Shown one piece after another: positions 10,596 to 21,984 of a DNA stretch of 64,000 nt (positions within the stretch are counted from its first letter, which is position 1; the number at the start of each line of letters is the position of its first letter). A model generated the notes under the pieces. That model was given only the letters and a program-made list of their open reading frames with translations. It made no database searches and was not told the DNA's origin. The stretch spans positions 62,001 through 126,000 of the forward strand of contig NMRB01000251.1 in assembly GCA_002633025.1 (NCBI GenBank), read 5' to 3'. This stretch comes from Notospermus geniculatus. Taxonomy: Eukaryota > Nemertea > Pilidiophora > Heteronemertea > Lineidae. Both the position numbers and the translations under genes were made by a program.

Positions 10596-11048
10596 GTTTT
10601 ACTTGTGTTCTAGGATGGGATGTTGTACGATGATGACCAGCGATGACAGCAGGGAACCAATAGAGGTATGTATCAGCAGGTCCTGTGGGAACTTTGAGAA
10701 AAATGCTGTGGTCATAATACGGCTCGACTTGCACAACGACTAAAGAAGTTTTCTATAATGTGAACTGCCTTCTACCGTACTCGTTTGACACCGCGTTGTT
10801 TATGTAATGGTATGCTAGCGACCTCGGCCAAGATGTCATCTCTTTGATGCCAATATTACACCGCTATTAGAGACCAGCCCCACTGCCGGTCCATCAATCG
10901 ACCAGCCAGAGTCTGTAATCATACCGAAGGCCAACGTTATCTAAAGCCTTGAGTTGCCTTCCACTGTGATCATGAGATGGTCAGTCGTCATCAATCAAGC
11001 AATGTTTACACTTGAGGTATCAGCGGATTGGCTCATCTGGGAGCTGAT
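10596..11048. other. No gene seen, up to the assembly gap
   Basis: There are only short overlapping open frames on both strands and no repeats visible. Confidence 0.5.
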
Positions 11049-11101
11049 NNNNNNNNNNNNNNNNNNNNNNNNNNNNNNNNNNNNNNNNNNNNNNNNNNNN
11101 N
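11049..11101. other. 53-base N gap
   Basis: This is the only multi-base gap in the window. Confidence 1.
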
Positions 11102-11234
11102 TGAATGCACAGGGATTTTGACGATTTTCTCCCCCTTGGTCACAGCAAGTCCTGTAACCCTTTAACTACCAAAGCCAATGTTGCCGAAATTAAAGCAGGT
11201 AAAACAGCTTCTTACGCGAACTCCGCCGTCACAT

Positions 11235-11281
11235 AGGTATTCAATGGAAAGGTGTCAGTGAATACTTTCCAATGAATACCT
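11235..11281. repeat. Imperfect hairpin, 17-bp arms
   Basis: AGGTATTCAATGGAAAG and CTTTCCAATGAATACCT pair at 16 of 17 positions around a 13-nt loop. Confidence 0.7.
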
Positions 11282-12483
11282 CTGTGGCAGAGGTTTTGTG
11301 CAATTTCAACATTTGTGGAAGTAGATTTCTTGTAATGAGATATTGCTCCAGGCAGTGAAAGGTGCCAACAGCGGTGAGAAAGAAAGGAACATCTAGACAC
11401 CTCACCTTTATGTTCGACAGTTCTTACACTAAGACATTCCCAGTTCACATCGACTTAACCGGCTCACAACATCTTACTTTTCAAATTCCTGAAACAATTG
11501 GTGAATCAAATCAGGAATTGCCATTTGCCGCTTGTAAAAAAGCAGCTAATTCATTAAAGTTACCTGTCAATGGTGTGTCACTCCCGACAGATGGTTGACA
11601 AACTGACGGCAACAATGTCTGTTAGAAGTTCAACTAGATTTTTCTCAGATCCTCCTTCGCTAATTGCATGGCTAGGATGCTTTGTTGAGGATGTCAAGCT
11701 TAAGGTGAAATTTTAATCCTGTGTAGCAAATTTAATTAGCGGTAAGCTAATGAAAGTGAAGCCTTTTGATGCAGGATCGATGCTCCTTTACTGAATGCAT
11801 TAATTCAGTTCTTGAAATAGAAGTAGGTAATGCTCATTTGGAGATGCAGCTCGGAATTGGTTAACATTAGACGTTTGGCATTACCATCTTTGAAAGTCGC
11901 TCAGAGCAAGTCAGTCTTAAATTCCCATTGTTAAAAGAATAATGTACGGTTATTTGGAAGCAAACTTAAGAAATGGAGCCAGTTTATGTTTGGCTTACAA
12001 AGATGGAATTGCTGATAAACTCGTACTCTTCATTCAGCCTTCATAGCACAAAGAGGGGGAAAGTATTTGTTCGCTTATATGAACGAAAGGACAGGTTTAT
12101 TTGCTCCCAACATGTATCATTTCCAGATTCCACAGACATTTATACATGACCTATTAATTGAAATCTCTATCTAGGTGTCTCCATTCATCTTAATTGCTCT
12201 TAGAGGAAGATAAGCCAGATTGTGAATGATGGGGACATGATGTGGTTGGGATTATCCAATGTGATCTATGCTGGAGAACGTAATCAAACATTTTGATCAA
12301 ATCCCTTGGGTCCTGTATCTGATTAGGGTGATGTATTATACTATTACATGGTTGTCAATGCAGCTAACTCGGTACGTGCTGCTTGATTTAAGCATCGAGT
12401 GCATAAAGATGGGTTGCATATGATGCAATCATGGAGCATTGTACTCAGTTGTGCCTCACAATAACAGGGAGAAATCGGTCGAT
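11282..12483. other. No gene seen
   Basis: AT-rich sequence with only short open frames. Confidence 0.5.
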
Positions 12484-12790
12484 TGGCGCGAGTGCTGGCG
12501 TGGTCCTCGGTTAAAGCCAGTGCTGGCCTGGTCTTTGGTTGACGCCATGCAGCCTTCGGTTAACACCAGTGCTGGCCTGGTCTTTGGTTGACGCCATGCA
12601 GCCTTCGGTTAACACCAGTGCTGGCCTGGTCTTTGGTTGACGCCATGCAGCCTTCGGTTAACACCAGTGCTGGCCTGGTCTTTGGTTGACGCCAGTGCTG
12701 AGCCTTTGGTTAACACCAGTAATGGCGTGGTCTTGGGTTGACGGCGGTGCAAGAGTGGTCTTCAGTCGCCGACAATGCTGGCGATTCACT
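12484..12790. repeat. 49-bp composite minisatellite
   Basis: Four clean units start at 12518, 12567, 12616 and 12665, exactly 49 bp apart, with degenerate units either side. Each unit is a 28-bp block (AGTGCTGGCCTGGTCTTTGG with GTTGACGCC) plus a related 21-bp block (ATGCAGCCTTCGGTTAACACC without its last base), so the array probably grew from a shorter repeat. Confidence 0.9.
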
Positions 12791-13727
12791 TGCCTTGAAG
12801 TGATCATGGTGATGGTTGAATGGATCATAAATTCTGACTTCTACATGTATTCCCAGATACCTCTGACAATGATATTGGACTAAGGATTGCCACAGCTTTA
12901 TTTGGCCTTGGACAAAAAAGGAATAACAGGATAAAGTGACTTCATTGCCAGGATTGCCACCTGATCGACAAATAGCCTATCCCGATAACTTGATTAATGT
13001 GAGGACTGCCGTCTCACGAAGACAAACTCGACCAAAATGTAAGAAAGGAAGAAAAGGAGGGTCATGACAAGCAGGCAGACTACTAATAATTTATCTTTGA
13101 TCTCACAAGAGGAGTCGGCACGATATTTGGAGAGAGACGGGAGATGGAATACCACAACTCCCTGGTCAGTGCCGGAAGGGTCTGAGTAGGCCCATAGTGC
13201 TTCAGTCTTGTCTCAGCTGAGGATGATTCTGAGAACTACAAGGAACTCACTCTGTGAATGAATGGTTCTATCACCAATAGCTTCTCTAGCAATCATACGA
13301 AATCTTGTTAGGCTTGTTCACCTGCAGCTCCCACTTTAATATTTCATGTTCTCCGCGTCATGGATATGGCAATGTTATGATTTATTTACAACCAAAGATG
13401 ACCAATTTAGTCGTATAGAGCATCAGCATCTGCAGTGATCATGTTGTGGTTTCTTTGTATGATGATTTATTAACATGAACTAGTATTTTATCACGGAATA
13501 TCAACAAGGTCGGTTATAACTGATATTACGCTGTATCACCCTGAGGTATTAAACTCTTCTCTTTGTAACCAGCTCCAGCACCCAACAATGGGGCCTTGTT
13601 TCTGTCCAACTCTTTTAGTCAACATAAACTTTTCACGCCTTCCTGTTTTTCCAGGTTTCTTTATTATAACTACGAATCTATAATTAGGATCCAGCTCATT
13701 CACTTCTGGGATCTCTACTAGAGAGTG
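12791..13727. other. No gene seen
   Basis: There are short open frames only and no visible repeats. Confidence 0.5.
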
Positions 13728-13762
13728 CCTGAGGAAGACCCCGGTTGGGGTCGAAAATTTGC
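13728..13762 (+). ncRNA. Hammerhead-like core motif (CTGAGGA, stem, GAAA)
   Basis: CCTGAGGAAGACCCCGG is followed by TTGGGGTCGAAAATTTGC. GACCCC and GGGGTC form a perfect stem between CTGAGGA and GAAA, the order of the conserved hammerhead core. AATTT GCG AAATT behind it could be stem III, with a C in the cleavage position, but stem I pairing is poor. Nearly the same 35 bp occurs on the minus strand at 35888-35922, so this is a dispersed repeat motif. Self-cleavage is speculative. Confidence 0.25.
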
Positions 13763-14585
13763 GAAATTCGGAGACGGCTTTACTTGTTGGGTCACGTGGG
13801 CACCATAGTGAGCCATTATTTTCGTCCTTGATTTTTCCGCCGGCAAAGATAACGGCTTTAATAAGTGACCATTTGATTTTGTGTGTCGTTTTTTGTGCTC
13901 TATGTTGGATATCTGAGGTAATCAGGGGTTCTTACTGCTTGCTTCCTCCGTGAGCGAATGAGGAGCACCAAGAACCCCTCCCGCATTATCTCACGATGCG
14001 CTATCCTAACAACAAGCGGTGTAACCTACATGTACCATCCACTACACTAACTTCCTCGGGGTGAGACTTAACGCCCTATACAAAAGGGTTCGGTACGTTG
14101 AATGGAACACGGATTTCCAGTTATAAACCTTCCCGATACATTTTCCCCCACAAGAAAATAAATCTACTAGAATGTTAAAAGGATGATTAAGTCTCCGACA
14201 AGCAGAGGCAGATCCAATGCTTGTAATGCACAGCAACGAAAAACGATATCACTCGTGTAAAGTACACAAAAGCTTAACTAGCGTCTCACTTCCATTCATA
14301 ATTCGGTTATCAAAATGTTTTCATCAGTCGTGCAATTGTTTCGTCCGCCTGATTAGCGGGAGAGGACGCGCCACTTTTTGTCAAACAGTACCATTAGTCA
14401 TGCGCAGTAGATCACATTACCATCCAGGGATCAGCGTGTTCATGCATTCCAGTCACTTTCTCATATTCCCATTACAATACCCTAAATTGGAGGATCTACG
14501 TTCAAAACTCAAATTGCACATGACATAAAGGACATTAACTGGTATTTGAGGCTCCCCCATGGACAGACGTGTCACCGAGTCGCCG
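13763..14585. other. No gene seen
   Basis: Only short open frames lie between the motif at 13728 and the contig join at 14586. Confidence 0.5.
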
Positions 14586-14586
14586 N
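14586..14586. other. Single-n contig join at the start of copy C
   Basis: The n lies immediately before CTGAGAATCTACC, the exact first base of similarity to copy D, whereas D starts inside a continuous sequence. Confidence 0.8.
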
Positions 14587-14772
14587 CTGAGAATCTACCA
14601 ATGAAAAAGAATATTTTTCCCCATTGGGAAATTAGCTTTATGATCTCAACGCTATCAATTTCATACCAGATGTTTTTTTTCAATAATAGCCCCCACCTCC
14701 CTCATCAGGAACCAAAGCTAAAAGTCCCCTACCAACGACTGGAAGACACGTACTGTGAACCATTACAGCAGG

Positions 14773-14841
14773 TATATAAGGAGATACATATAAAACATCT
14801 CAACGGCTTGGGGTCAGCAGTGCAGTAAATGGGATGCAAAT
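14773..14841 (+). promoter_or_regulatory. TATA box plus octamer, conserved in both haplotypes
   Basis: TATATAAG (14773-14780) is followed 54 bp later by ATGCAAAT (14834-14841), the octamer bound by POU-domain factors. Both are intact at 32045-32052 and 32106-32113 in copy D. No reading frame follows that I can support. Confidence 0.3.
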
Positions 14842-15380
14842 TCCAGGTTTCCAACTGAATACCCACCTACAATGGGCTCACATGCCAAACACAAACAGTT
14901 ACATTGTGCTTTACTACTTATGAACGTATTGCAACATTTGTCTCAATAAATTCACTTGGTGTCGGTGATGGCAGGAATACAAAGAAGGCAAAAAAATGTT
15001 GTTTTGGCTTCCAACGGGGCAAATTTGGGGATTCCAGCTCTGAGATTTTACTGATAGTTGCAGGGCTATGCAACCGTCCTGCATTGTGTGTACACACCCG
15101 CAGAAATCTCGACATGACTATGCAGAACAATGCAACGAGTGGAAAGCTATATTCGAAGTTCAGTCAATAGACGTCACTGTGATCGCGACGCGAGAATAAC
15201 ACCGTCATCGTCCAATCAACGACCAGCTTACAATCGAGCTTCGGTTTGGTGGTGGTACAGAAGGACGCCTTAGCAAAGGTTCCACATGTAGGTATGGCTT
15301 GTGTGCATCTGCTGCATCAATGCAATCAGAAGTTATGTGTTTTATAATGTACTCTCCGTGGCAGCACCCCAATATCCAAC

Positions 15381-15414
15381 CTTGGAGGAATTATACTGAC
15401 ATAATTCCTCCAAG
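15381..15414. repeat. Perfect hairpin, 14-bp arms, loop ACTGAC
   Basis: CTTGGAGGAATTAT and its complement flank ACTGAC. The same hairpin is unchanged at 32653-32686 in copy D. Confidence 0.8.
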
Positions 15415-16095
15415 ATCCAACGGTCATTCGTTAATAATTCAGTAAAGTGCCATCTACATGTAGTATTCACTCTTGACTTTGTAGCCAACGTCACTGCCAG
15501 TGGTTGATGGCGAACAATGTTTGAGCTGACCGACAGTATGATGTTCACATGGTCCACATGGCACAACTGCCAATGATACTATGAAGACAACCAGTACACA
15601 TGACAACCATCAGGAACTATTACACATACATTTAATCCTTTTTATCGGTTCACAACAAACATTAGTCTGACAGCAAATGAAAAATAATCAATACACAAGT
15701 ATATTCATTCTATCATTGTGTTAAAATTAGCTTGTCGAAACAGTCAAGGTATAAATGAGCAATCATAACTCTCTCTCTCCGCAATCAGAGCGAAGTACAC
15801 TAATGACTCCAGACATGACGGTAGGTACACCATGTACCAATTGAAGGTAAACAACACTGAGTGGAAAAAAGGCAAAATAATGTCATGGTACATCACAAAT
15901 CAGCGTTAAATGGCACGTTTTCAGATAGGGAATCCATGTTTTACACAATGTGTAGTGCAGTGAGCATACTTGTTGTGTCTGCCATGTCTGCGCATATCCG
16001 GCATGTCGGTGACGCGGAAACTGTGCAGCAATGTATGGTACGCAGTCATTGATCGACATTTGAGCAGTGCCAATGCACCTGCATCCCTTGTCCTG

Positions 16096-16173
16096 GCCTG
16101 GTCGTCGAGTGGTATAACACGCTTGACTTTCAATCCCAACAGGGTTAGTGCGTGGGTTCGATCCCCGGTGGAA
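16096..16173 (+). repeat. tRNA-derived SINE-like unit (copy C)
   Basis: An A-box-like CTGGTCGTCGAGTGGTATAA and a B-box GGGTTCGATCCCCGG lie at tRNA spacing. The D copy at 34199-34280 has a short insertion in the D-arm region (GGTATACATGTAACAGG), which argues against a selected tRNA. Confidence 0.5.
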
Positions 16174-18091
16174 GGAAACTTGATATTGTGAGGAAAGTAC
16201 AATGTGAGGAAAGTAGAATGTTTATTGGCCAACCGTAGCTTGGACATTTACCCCAGCCCATTTCGCTCCGTCCTGCCTTACATAACGGAATATGACGGCG
16301 GGTTACGGTTGAAAATGCGTGTTCAGCACACTGGTTTGTTTAGGAGAAGGATATACCTCCAAAATGACACCAATTGTGTCCAGTTGCCTTTGTCGGAAAA
16401 GCTCCGGAGATGGTGTGGGAGTTTTTGTCACCTCCTGTCAAAAGTGTGTCTTGTAGTACCATCAAGATATTCCAGTATAAACGTCATGTGTCAGAAACAA
16501 CGAAATATGATTCGCCTGCATACGATCCTTTATTACGACACAAAAGAGATATCTGATCGCTTCAGCGCCGGTCAGTGATTGTCTGCACTGAAGCCAAGGA
16601 GACCAGTTCTTTTGTCTCGGGTCATTAGCAAATGCGCATGCCGCAGGAAATCTGAGAAACATGCGCTGCCCTCTATCATGCCCCTAGAGAATCCTTACAT
16701 TTTATCCAATAATTAGCGCTCAGGGCATGACCAATGGTTCATGATGTGGTCAGAAGGCCACGGGATCCATTATTTCATGGTCTATAGCTCGGCCATTCTA
16801 GATTCGTAAGGAATCACATGATATGTGGGTCAGTGCCATTTGCGCACGAAAGATTGTAACAGAAAACATAATAACGATTAGATTTTGATATCTGATCAAG
16901 TAAGAAGAAAAGTACATGTGTACTTTGTATGTGGATGTCTTTGGGTATCACGACGAATCACTCAAATCTCCCTGAATCGTACCAAGTTTTTTCACTGCTC
17001 AAGGTGTTTTTTATTGACGACATTCATCCGGTAGTGGACGCTCCGCCTTAGGCATCATGGTTGTCCAAAGGGTGGTTGGCAGATGGTACGAGCAGGACAT
17101 GTTATCGGAAGAGAAACATAAAAAGTGGAATAACTCAGTGATTGAATTCACATGTTATGGTTATTTTTGACTTTGTTTTCCATTCTGAATCGTTTCTGTT
17201 TTTCCACATGCCAAACTCAACGGCTTCAGTCCATTCGGGTGATGAAAGGTCCTACTTGTATGGATGGGAGTATCACCAGGGAATCTTATGCCCTCAGCAC
17301 AAAGAAGGATTCAATTTCTGCACCAATATCGTTCTGGTGGGACAAGAAATGCTTACAACCCATTAATTATATCCGAAATTTCGATGTGGCTGTTAAAATG
17401 CAGATGGATATCACTGGGTTTCTTTTACCAATCGTTTTCATTCGAAGAAATCCCACTGAGCTCATCCCTTACACGATTTTTACTGCATCGCTTTAGCAGA
17501 AATAATGGAAGAAACATTGAAATTTGATCCAGCAACAGATAAGATGATTTGAAAACTAAATTAGTCAAAATCAATAGAATTTTCTTCTGTAACAGGATAA
17601 TTTAGACTAGCTTGACAATTTGTTGGATATGGTTGCATGCAAACGCTGGGCAGGGCGAATAAACTACTCCGGGCCATTGCTATCGGCGACAAGACGGCTT
17701 TCCTAGTGTAGATACAAAGAGATGACTGAGTACAACACAAATTCGCCTGTTAAGTTCTTTCCGGAAGTTCTCCATTCACTATATTCACTACAAGAGCACA
17801 AGTAACAAATTTAGCGTCAAATATGTTGATCTCTTCCACCTTTAATGGCCTTCAATGCCTGGTGCAATAAAGCATTCAAAGTTTTTCTACAATATCTACA
17901 CGTATACAATTTTCTTTACCTGTCGAAAGTTGTTTAATGATCCCGCTGCACAGGTTGCACCAGTGTGACTGCCAAAGGCTCCTGCGAGCACCGTTTGGAA
18001 CACCGTCATCCCTGTTGCCATCTCAACTCCAAGTTTCCAATTTTTTAAACTTTTTTCCTACTTAGTATATCTTATATCCCTTTCTCCTGCC

Positions 18092-18138
18092 TATATAAAC
18101 ACCAGATTGACAAAAAAGGCCAGCGTGCAATGGTAAGA
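18092..18138 (+). promoter_or_regulatory. TATA box with ATG directly followed by a splice donor
   Basis: TATATAAAC at 18092 is followed 38 bp later by ATG at 18130-18132, immediately followed by GTAAGAG, a good donor. The same arrangement is kept in D (36414 and 36451). It could be a short first exon whose start codon abuts an intron. No matching second exon was found. Confidence 0.25.
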
Positions 18139-18679
18139 GCCATTAAGCAATTCCGCTACTTTTTCATTTCCTGAGCTACAGGGCTTTGTTGACACGAGTT
18201 ACCAAGGAAACGGAAGCTCGTCTTAAAAACCTGAGATAAAGTCGACAAAGTCTTCACCAAATTGTATCGGTATTCTTCTTGGTTTTATGGCTGTGTACAC
18301 GTAGCTTAAAGAAATAGCTTAAGGCTGGAATAGTTCCGTTAAATTTCGTCCGCAGTTCTTTCTTCCCAGCGGATGCTGCGGGCCTTTACAGTTACTTCGC
18401 ACTACACCTTCCACCGTTTACACATTCCGGAAGGCTTGCTCTTTTTCACAAATTGCGACAAAGCAGTCTCCTTAATAATACTATGACAACTCCTACGTTT
18501 ACTCAACGACAAAGATGCAACATTGTTACCGCCAGCATTTAGTTGTAACAAGTTCACCAAACATTAATCTGGGGCATCCGGAAAGCTACCAGTAAAGAGG
18601 AGAGCTGGAACAACTTGAACCAACAGTACACGAACAGTACATCATCATCATCCTACGGTGCAAAGGATGGTTACAAAAG

Positions 18680-18744
18680 CGTGAATCGAACCAACGACCT
18701 AGAGATGACATAAGCCGATGTTCCAACACCAAGCTGTCAACAGG
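18680..18744 (-). repeat. tRNA-derived SINE-like unit (copy C)
   Basis: On the minus strand GACAGCTTGGTGTTGGAAC precedes a B-box TTGGTTCGATTCACGC. The D copy lies at 37000-37063 and lacks 2 bp of the head. Confidence 0.45.
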
Positions 18745-20079
18745 TTCCTAGAAGAACAGAGTGCTGAACCATCTGCATATCACGTCCAAAAGTTTATAAG
18801 GCGAGCTTATGAATTTTTTGTTCTGCTTACATATAAATCCCTAGGACAAAGACAACTCTTGTATGCCTAGAAAACTGTTTTATTAGAGAGGAACTAAAAA
18901 GATCTCAGTCCACTCTTTGTGACGAATGGCATCGTCTCACAGAAGCAAGCACCCACTCTGAAGAAGATAAGGCGATTTGTATGCTGATGGTGACTTCACC
19001 AAGAGGTGTTGCGGCCAATTAGATCCTCCTAATGGCATCGCGGAACATCACTAGATGTACACAGTATATTTGACTTGAGGATGAACCTCCCACAAATGTT
19101 GGTGTCAAATCAGAAGGCGGGATCTCATGATGTCTTTCATACTGTGACGACAGTCGCGGTTTTTGTTGTCGTAGGAAAGTCGTGAAACTTGGTCGCAAAA
19201 TACGAATGGCTAGAAAAAAGCGACAAATGTTGTATTAGCCTAAGACATTAGGCTATGATTTTTAGCGAGTTACGCCGCAGGCAATGTAACTTTTGTTGTG
19301 TTTTTACCAAAAAATTGGCTCGGCGTGATTGTTTGACGTCAACTGCTCAAGTACGACCCGTAGGCCATGGAACTACCCACGTGACTTAAACGGCAGATAA
19401 TGATTGGAGTTTTGCGTAACGTGATTCTTTTTAGCCAACAATCTGCCTTCTGCGATTTGCTCACTGATGTCACCAATGGCGTTACTGTCAATGTCCAGCC
19501 AATGGTAACAAAAACAATATACACTTTATCTCTCAACATATTCGCTTTCAAGTTCTCCATTACGATGTACAGCAAGTTCCTATTTTCTTCCAGCAAACAC
19601 AAAGTGTTATAATCATTTTCTTAATGTAATTTACAACGCAAGCTGTGTCAAAACGTGATGAATATTTTATGGGAAAGTGTCGTTGTGGCATCCCCGAGGA
19701 GGGCGACCATGTTATTTGAACACAGCATCTTCAAACATGTCAAACAGAGCTGACTCAGACGCAGGAAGGAAAGCCTTGCATATTTCAACAAAACAGAAAT
19801 AGTCTTTATTGTTACTTTCCCTTTCCTTTGATTCGTTTGAGGAAGATGTTCCGGTTGGCCTTTCTTTACCTCTGGGTTATGGCAGAGATAAGTATACATT
19901 GTAGATGGAAAATGTAACAATGGAACCTTCAGTGTCTGATGCTGATGATACATGTATGCAGAGTTCTACATCAGAGAATGGCCCAGTCATCAAATCTTCG
20001 ATGTCGACTTTGAAGTTACTTTCACAGATAGAGCATCGGAGACAGCAGTCCGAGTCGGGTGTTTGATGTCATCAAAGCT

Positions 20080-20143
20080 AAGGCGCAGTGTTTGAGCGAT
20101 GGACTTCTGACGTGAGGTCGTCAGTTCGATTCCTAGTTTTGCG
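20080..20143 (+). repeat. tRNA-derived SINE-like unit
   Basis: GGCGCAGTGTTTGAGCGATGG resembles an A box and GTCAGTTCGATTCCTAG a B box. Confidence 0.45.
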
Positions 20144-20164
20144 TTATTATAGCTACCACTTGGC

Positions 20165-20224
20165 CCCTTAGTGCTGGCGATTGATGCCTAATGCGAGGGT
20201 CCGTGGGTTCGAATCTGGTAGGAA
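20165..20224 (+). repeat. tRNA-derived SINE-like unit
   Basis: CTTAGTGCTGGCGATTGATGCC is followed by B-box GTGGGTTCGAATCTGG. It lies 22 bp after the preceding unit in the same orientation, so the two may form a dimer. Confidence 0.45.
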
Positions 20225-20547
20225 GCGATGTCTTTCACCTAAGAAACCCGTTTCTATTTCATACAACTTGGTCGCATTGTAAAGAGTTATTCATATCCGT
20301 CTCTGCACTCACCACATAGCTTATTGCCTTGGCTAGACTGTTTAATGCCACTCACTCGACAGATGCACGCTGACTAAGCCCCCGGTACGCTCTTATTGGT
20401 ATGTTGGGGGTTTGGAAGATTTCAATTTAATTTAAATTTCATCACAACTGGGATGTGAAACCCAAGACGATATTCCGCTTTGGGACACCATTGAATCATG
20501 GTTAGAATGTGTAATCAGGATTTTACGATCGTAAAGTGTATCATGTG
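20225..20547. other. No gene seen
   Basis: Short open frames only. Confidence 0.5.
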
Positions 20548-21017
20548 GCTCCATTACCTGTTGATGAACCAAACAAAGAAACCGAGAGGTTTTTTCTGAG
20601 TCAGATGCTGCTGGCTGCAGAGAGAGTGAATGCTGTGGGAAAGCTTACGAAGGACCTGATAAACCCAACCAGGGGAAGATAAGATTTGCTTCTACAATGA
20701 GATCCCTCGACTTCAGATGGCTGTACTGAGAACTCAGTTCAAATGACGACTTTCTTGGCCCATATTCATAAAATCCTGCTANGCTCCATTACCTGTTGAT
20801 GAACCAAACAAAGAAACCGAGAGGTTTTTTCTGAGTCAGATGCTGCTGGCTGCAGAGAGAGTGAAAGCTGTGGGAAAGCTTTCGAATGACCTGATAAACC
20901 CAACCAAGGGAAGATAAGATTTGCTCCTACAATGAGATCACTTCGACTTCAGATGGCTGTACTGAGAACTCAGTTCAAATGACGACTTTCTTGGCCCATA
21001 TTCGTAAAACCCTGCTA
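20548..21017. repeat. Unmerged contig overlap shown as a direct repeat around the n at 20782
   Basis: 20548-20781 and 20783-21017 both begin GCTCCATTACCTGTTG and end CCTGCTA and differ at only a few bases. The first unit ends exactly at the n, so the repeat is most likely two contig ends that were not collapsed. Confidence 0.85.
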
Positions 21018-21433
21018 GGTTCAGCTACTTCTTAAAGTGCCCAGTTTGTACAAGCCGATGTAGAGAGCTAGTAACCACATAAGCCAGCATGGTTTTTACA
21101 TGTATGAATATAGGCCCTGGTAGTGACATATTTCCCACGCTCCACCGGTGAACCACCAAAACCATCAGGATACCCCGCCATTATCCCATCCACCACCACC
21201 TCTTATAACAAATGCCATCATCTTTCTTCTTGCTGTTTGCCATCAACTGACACCCAGCAGAGCAGCTGGCACTCAACATTGTCAACAATGATAAAGGACA
21301 AGAGGATGGTTTCAAGGCGTACCAGATTCTACCATCATCCAACGTTTACCCAGTCAACACTAAACAAACAACCTCATGTCGAATGTATTCAGTGCAAATA
21401 GGAAGAAGTCAGGAGCGAGATCTTCAAATATAT

Positions 21434-21886
21434 TCATAACCAACGCAATACAACGGAATTTCCCTTGAGGGAGAGAGTTGTGGTACAGTAGCCAGGTAGA
21501 CATGGTAGATTGTGTCGTGTTCGGCATAGAAATGATGTTTCCTTATAGCCAGTGTCTTTTTGTAAAAGACCAATAAGCCCCAAAACGAACAGAAGTTTCT
21601 GACATCGTTTCAACGTTACAATGTACTTGTGTAGGCTAATAATGTCAGGTTTTTGTGAGGCTTTCCACTGATAGATTGCCTCAAAGCGCTTTATTATCCA
21701 CACATTCTCTCCAGAAACCTTTCTAGGGACCTCTGGGAACCTTTCTACTTTTCTACGGGCCTCTGGGAGCAGCGCATTCACTTGATCCTTGCAGACCAGT
21801 TCAAAGAACAATGGCAACTCGACCGGGTGTCTAACCCGCGGCCTACGTGTCACTTTGACTATGGGGTGGCCAAAGGAGGTTACGTG
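21434..21886 (-). CDS. 150-codon open frame, candidate exon of an unknown protein
   Basis: On the minus strand a single frame runs from just after a TAA (21887-21889) to a TGA at 21434 without an ATG at its start. Segments such as HPVELPLFFELVCKDQVNAL, EARRKVERFPEVPRK and GENVWIIKRFEAIYQ look like real protein, with amphipathic and basic stretches. The second half (KRCQKLLFVLGLIGLLQ) is hydrophobic and may be intron or spurious. A weak acceptor (GTCAAAGTGACACGTAG) precedes it. The sequence has no complete allelic copy, because the D contig ends at 38161. I recognise no domain. Confidence 0.35.
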   Translation of the reverse strand, partial: HVTSFGHPIVKVTRRPRVRHPVELPLFFELVCKDQVNALLPEARRKVERFPEVPRKVSGENVWIIKRFEAIYQWKASQKPDIISLHKYIVTLKRCQKLLFVLGLIGLLQKDTGYKETSFLCRTRHNLPCLPGYCTTTLSLKGNSVVLRWL

Positions 21887-21953
21887 TTACTTTGCCATGG
21901 GTCTTGTGCCTGAGAGTTAGACAAACGTTTAATAGCTACGGTTACACCTGTTC
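21879..21953. repeat. 75-bp overlap repeated at 38163-38237
   Basis: GTTACGTGTTACTTTGCC to CACCTGTTC is identical in both places and each copy abuts a single n, which ties the contig after D to the end of this one. Confidence 0.9.
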
Positions 21954-21954
21954 N
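21954..21954. other. Single-n contig join before copy B
   Basis: The n separates the 75-bp overlap from a poly-C run leading into the transposon end. Confidence 0.75.
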
Positions 21955-21984
21955 CCAACCCCCCCCCCTCTGGATCCGCGCCTG
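21955..21984. mobile_element. hAT-like transposon terminus (right end)
   Basis: Poly-C followed by CTCTGGATCCGCGCCTG is the reverse complement of the end at 11-26. Copy B begins at the next base with GGTGGAGTTG, while copy A has GGGTGGAGTTG uninterrupted at 1019. Confidence 0.45.

Larger units (their letters stand above)
14587..19820. repeat. Duplicated segment copy C (allelic partner of 31856-38161)
   Basis: The segment is collinear with D at high identity. D is 1,072 bp longer, mainly through two insertions (33144-33961 and about 35814-36010). The starts of C and D share CTGAGAATCTACCAATG, and the shared sequence ends ATTGTTACTTTCC, after which C continues and D hits an n. No convincing coding exon is conserved in frame between the two copies: the 114-codon frame at 17152-17496 is broken by indels in D. 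Confidence 0.85.

Noticed and set aside
16096-16173. A functional tRNA gene
   Set aside because: The A and B boxes are present, but the acceptor stem does not pair and the D-arm differs in length between haplotypes, so I call it a SINE-like unit.
17152-17496. 114-codon frame in copy C with protein-like text
   Set aside because: The allelic copy D has a 4-bp and a 1-bp indel that break the frame, so it is not conserved as coding.
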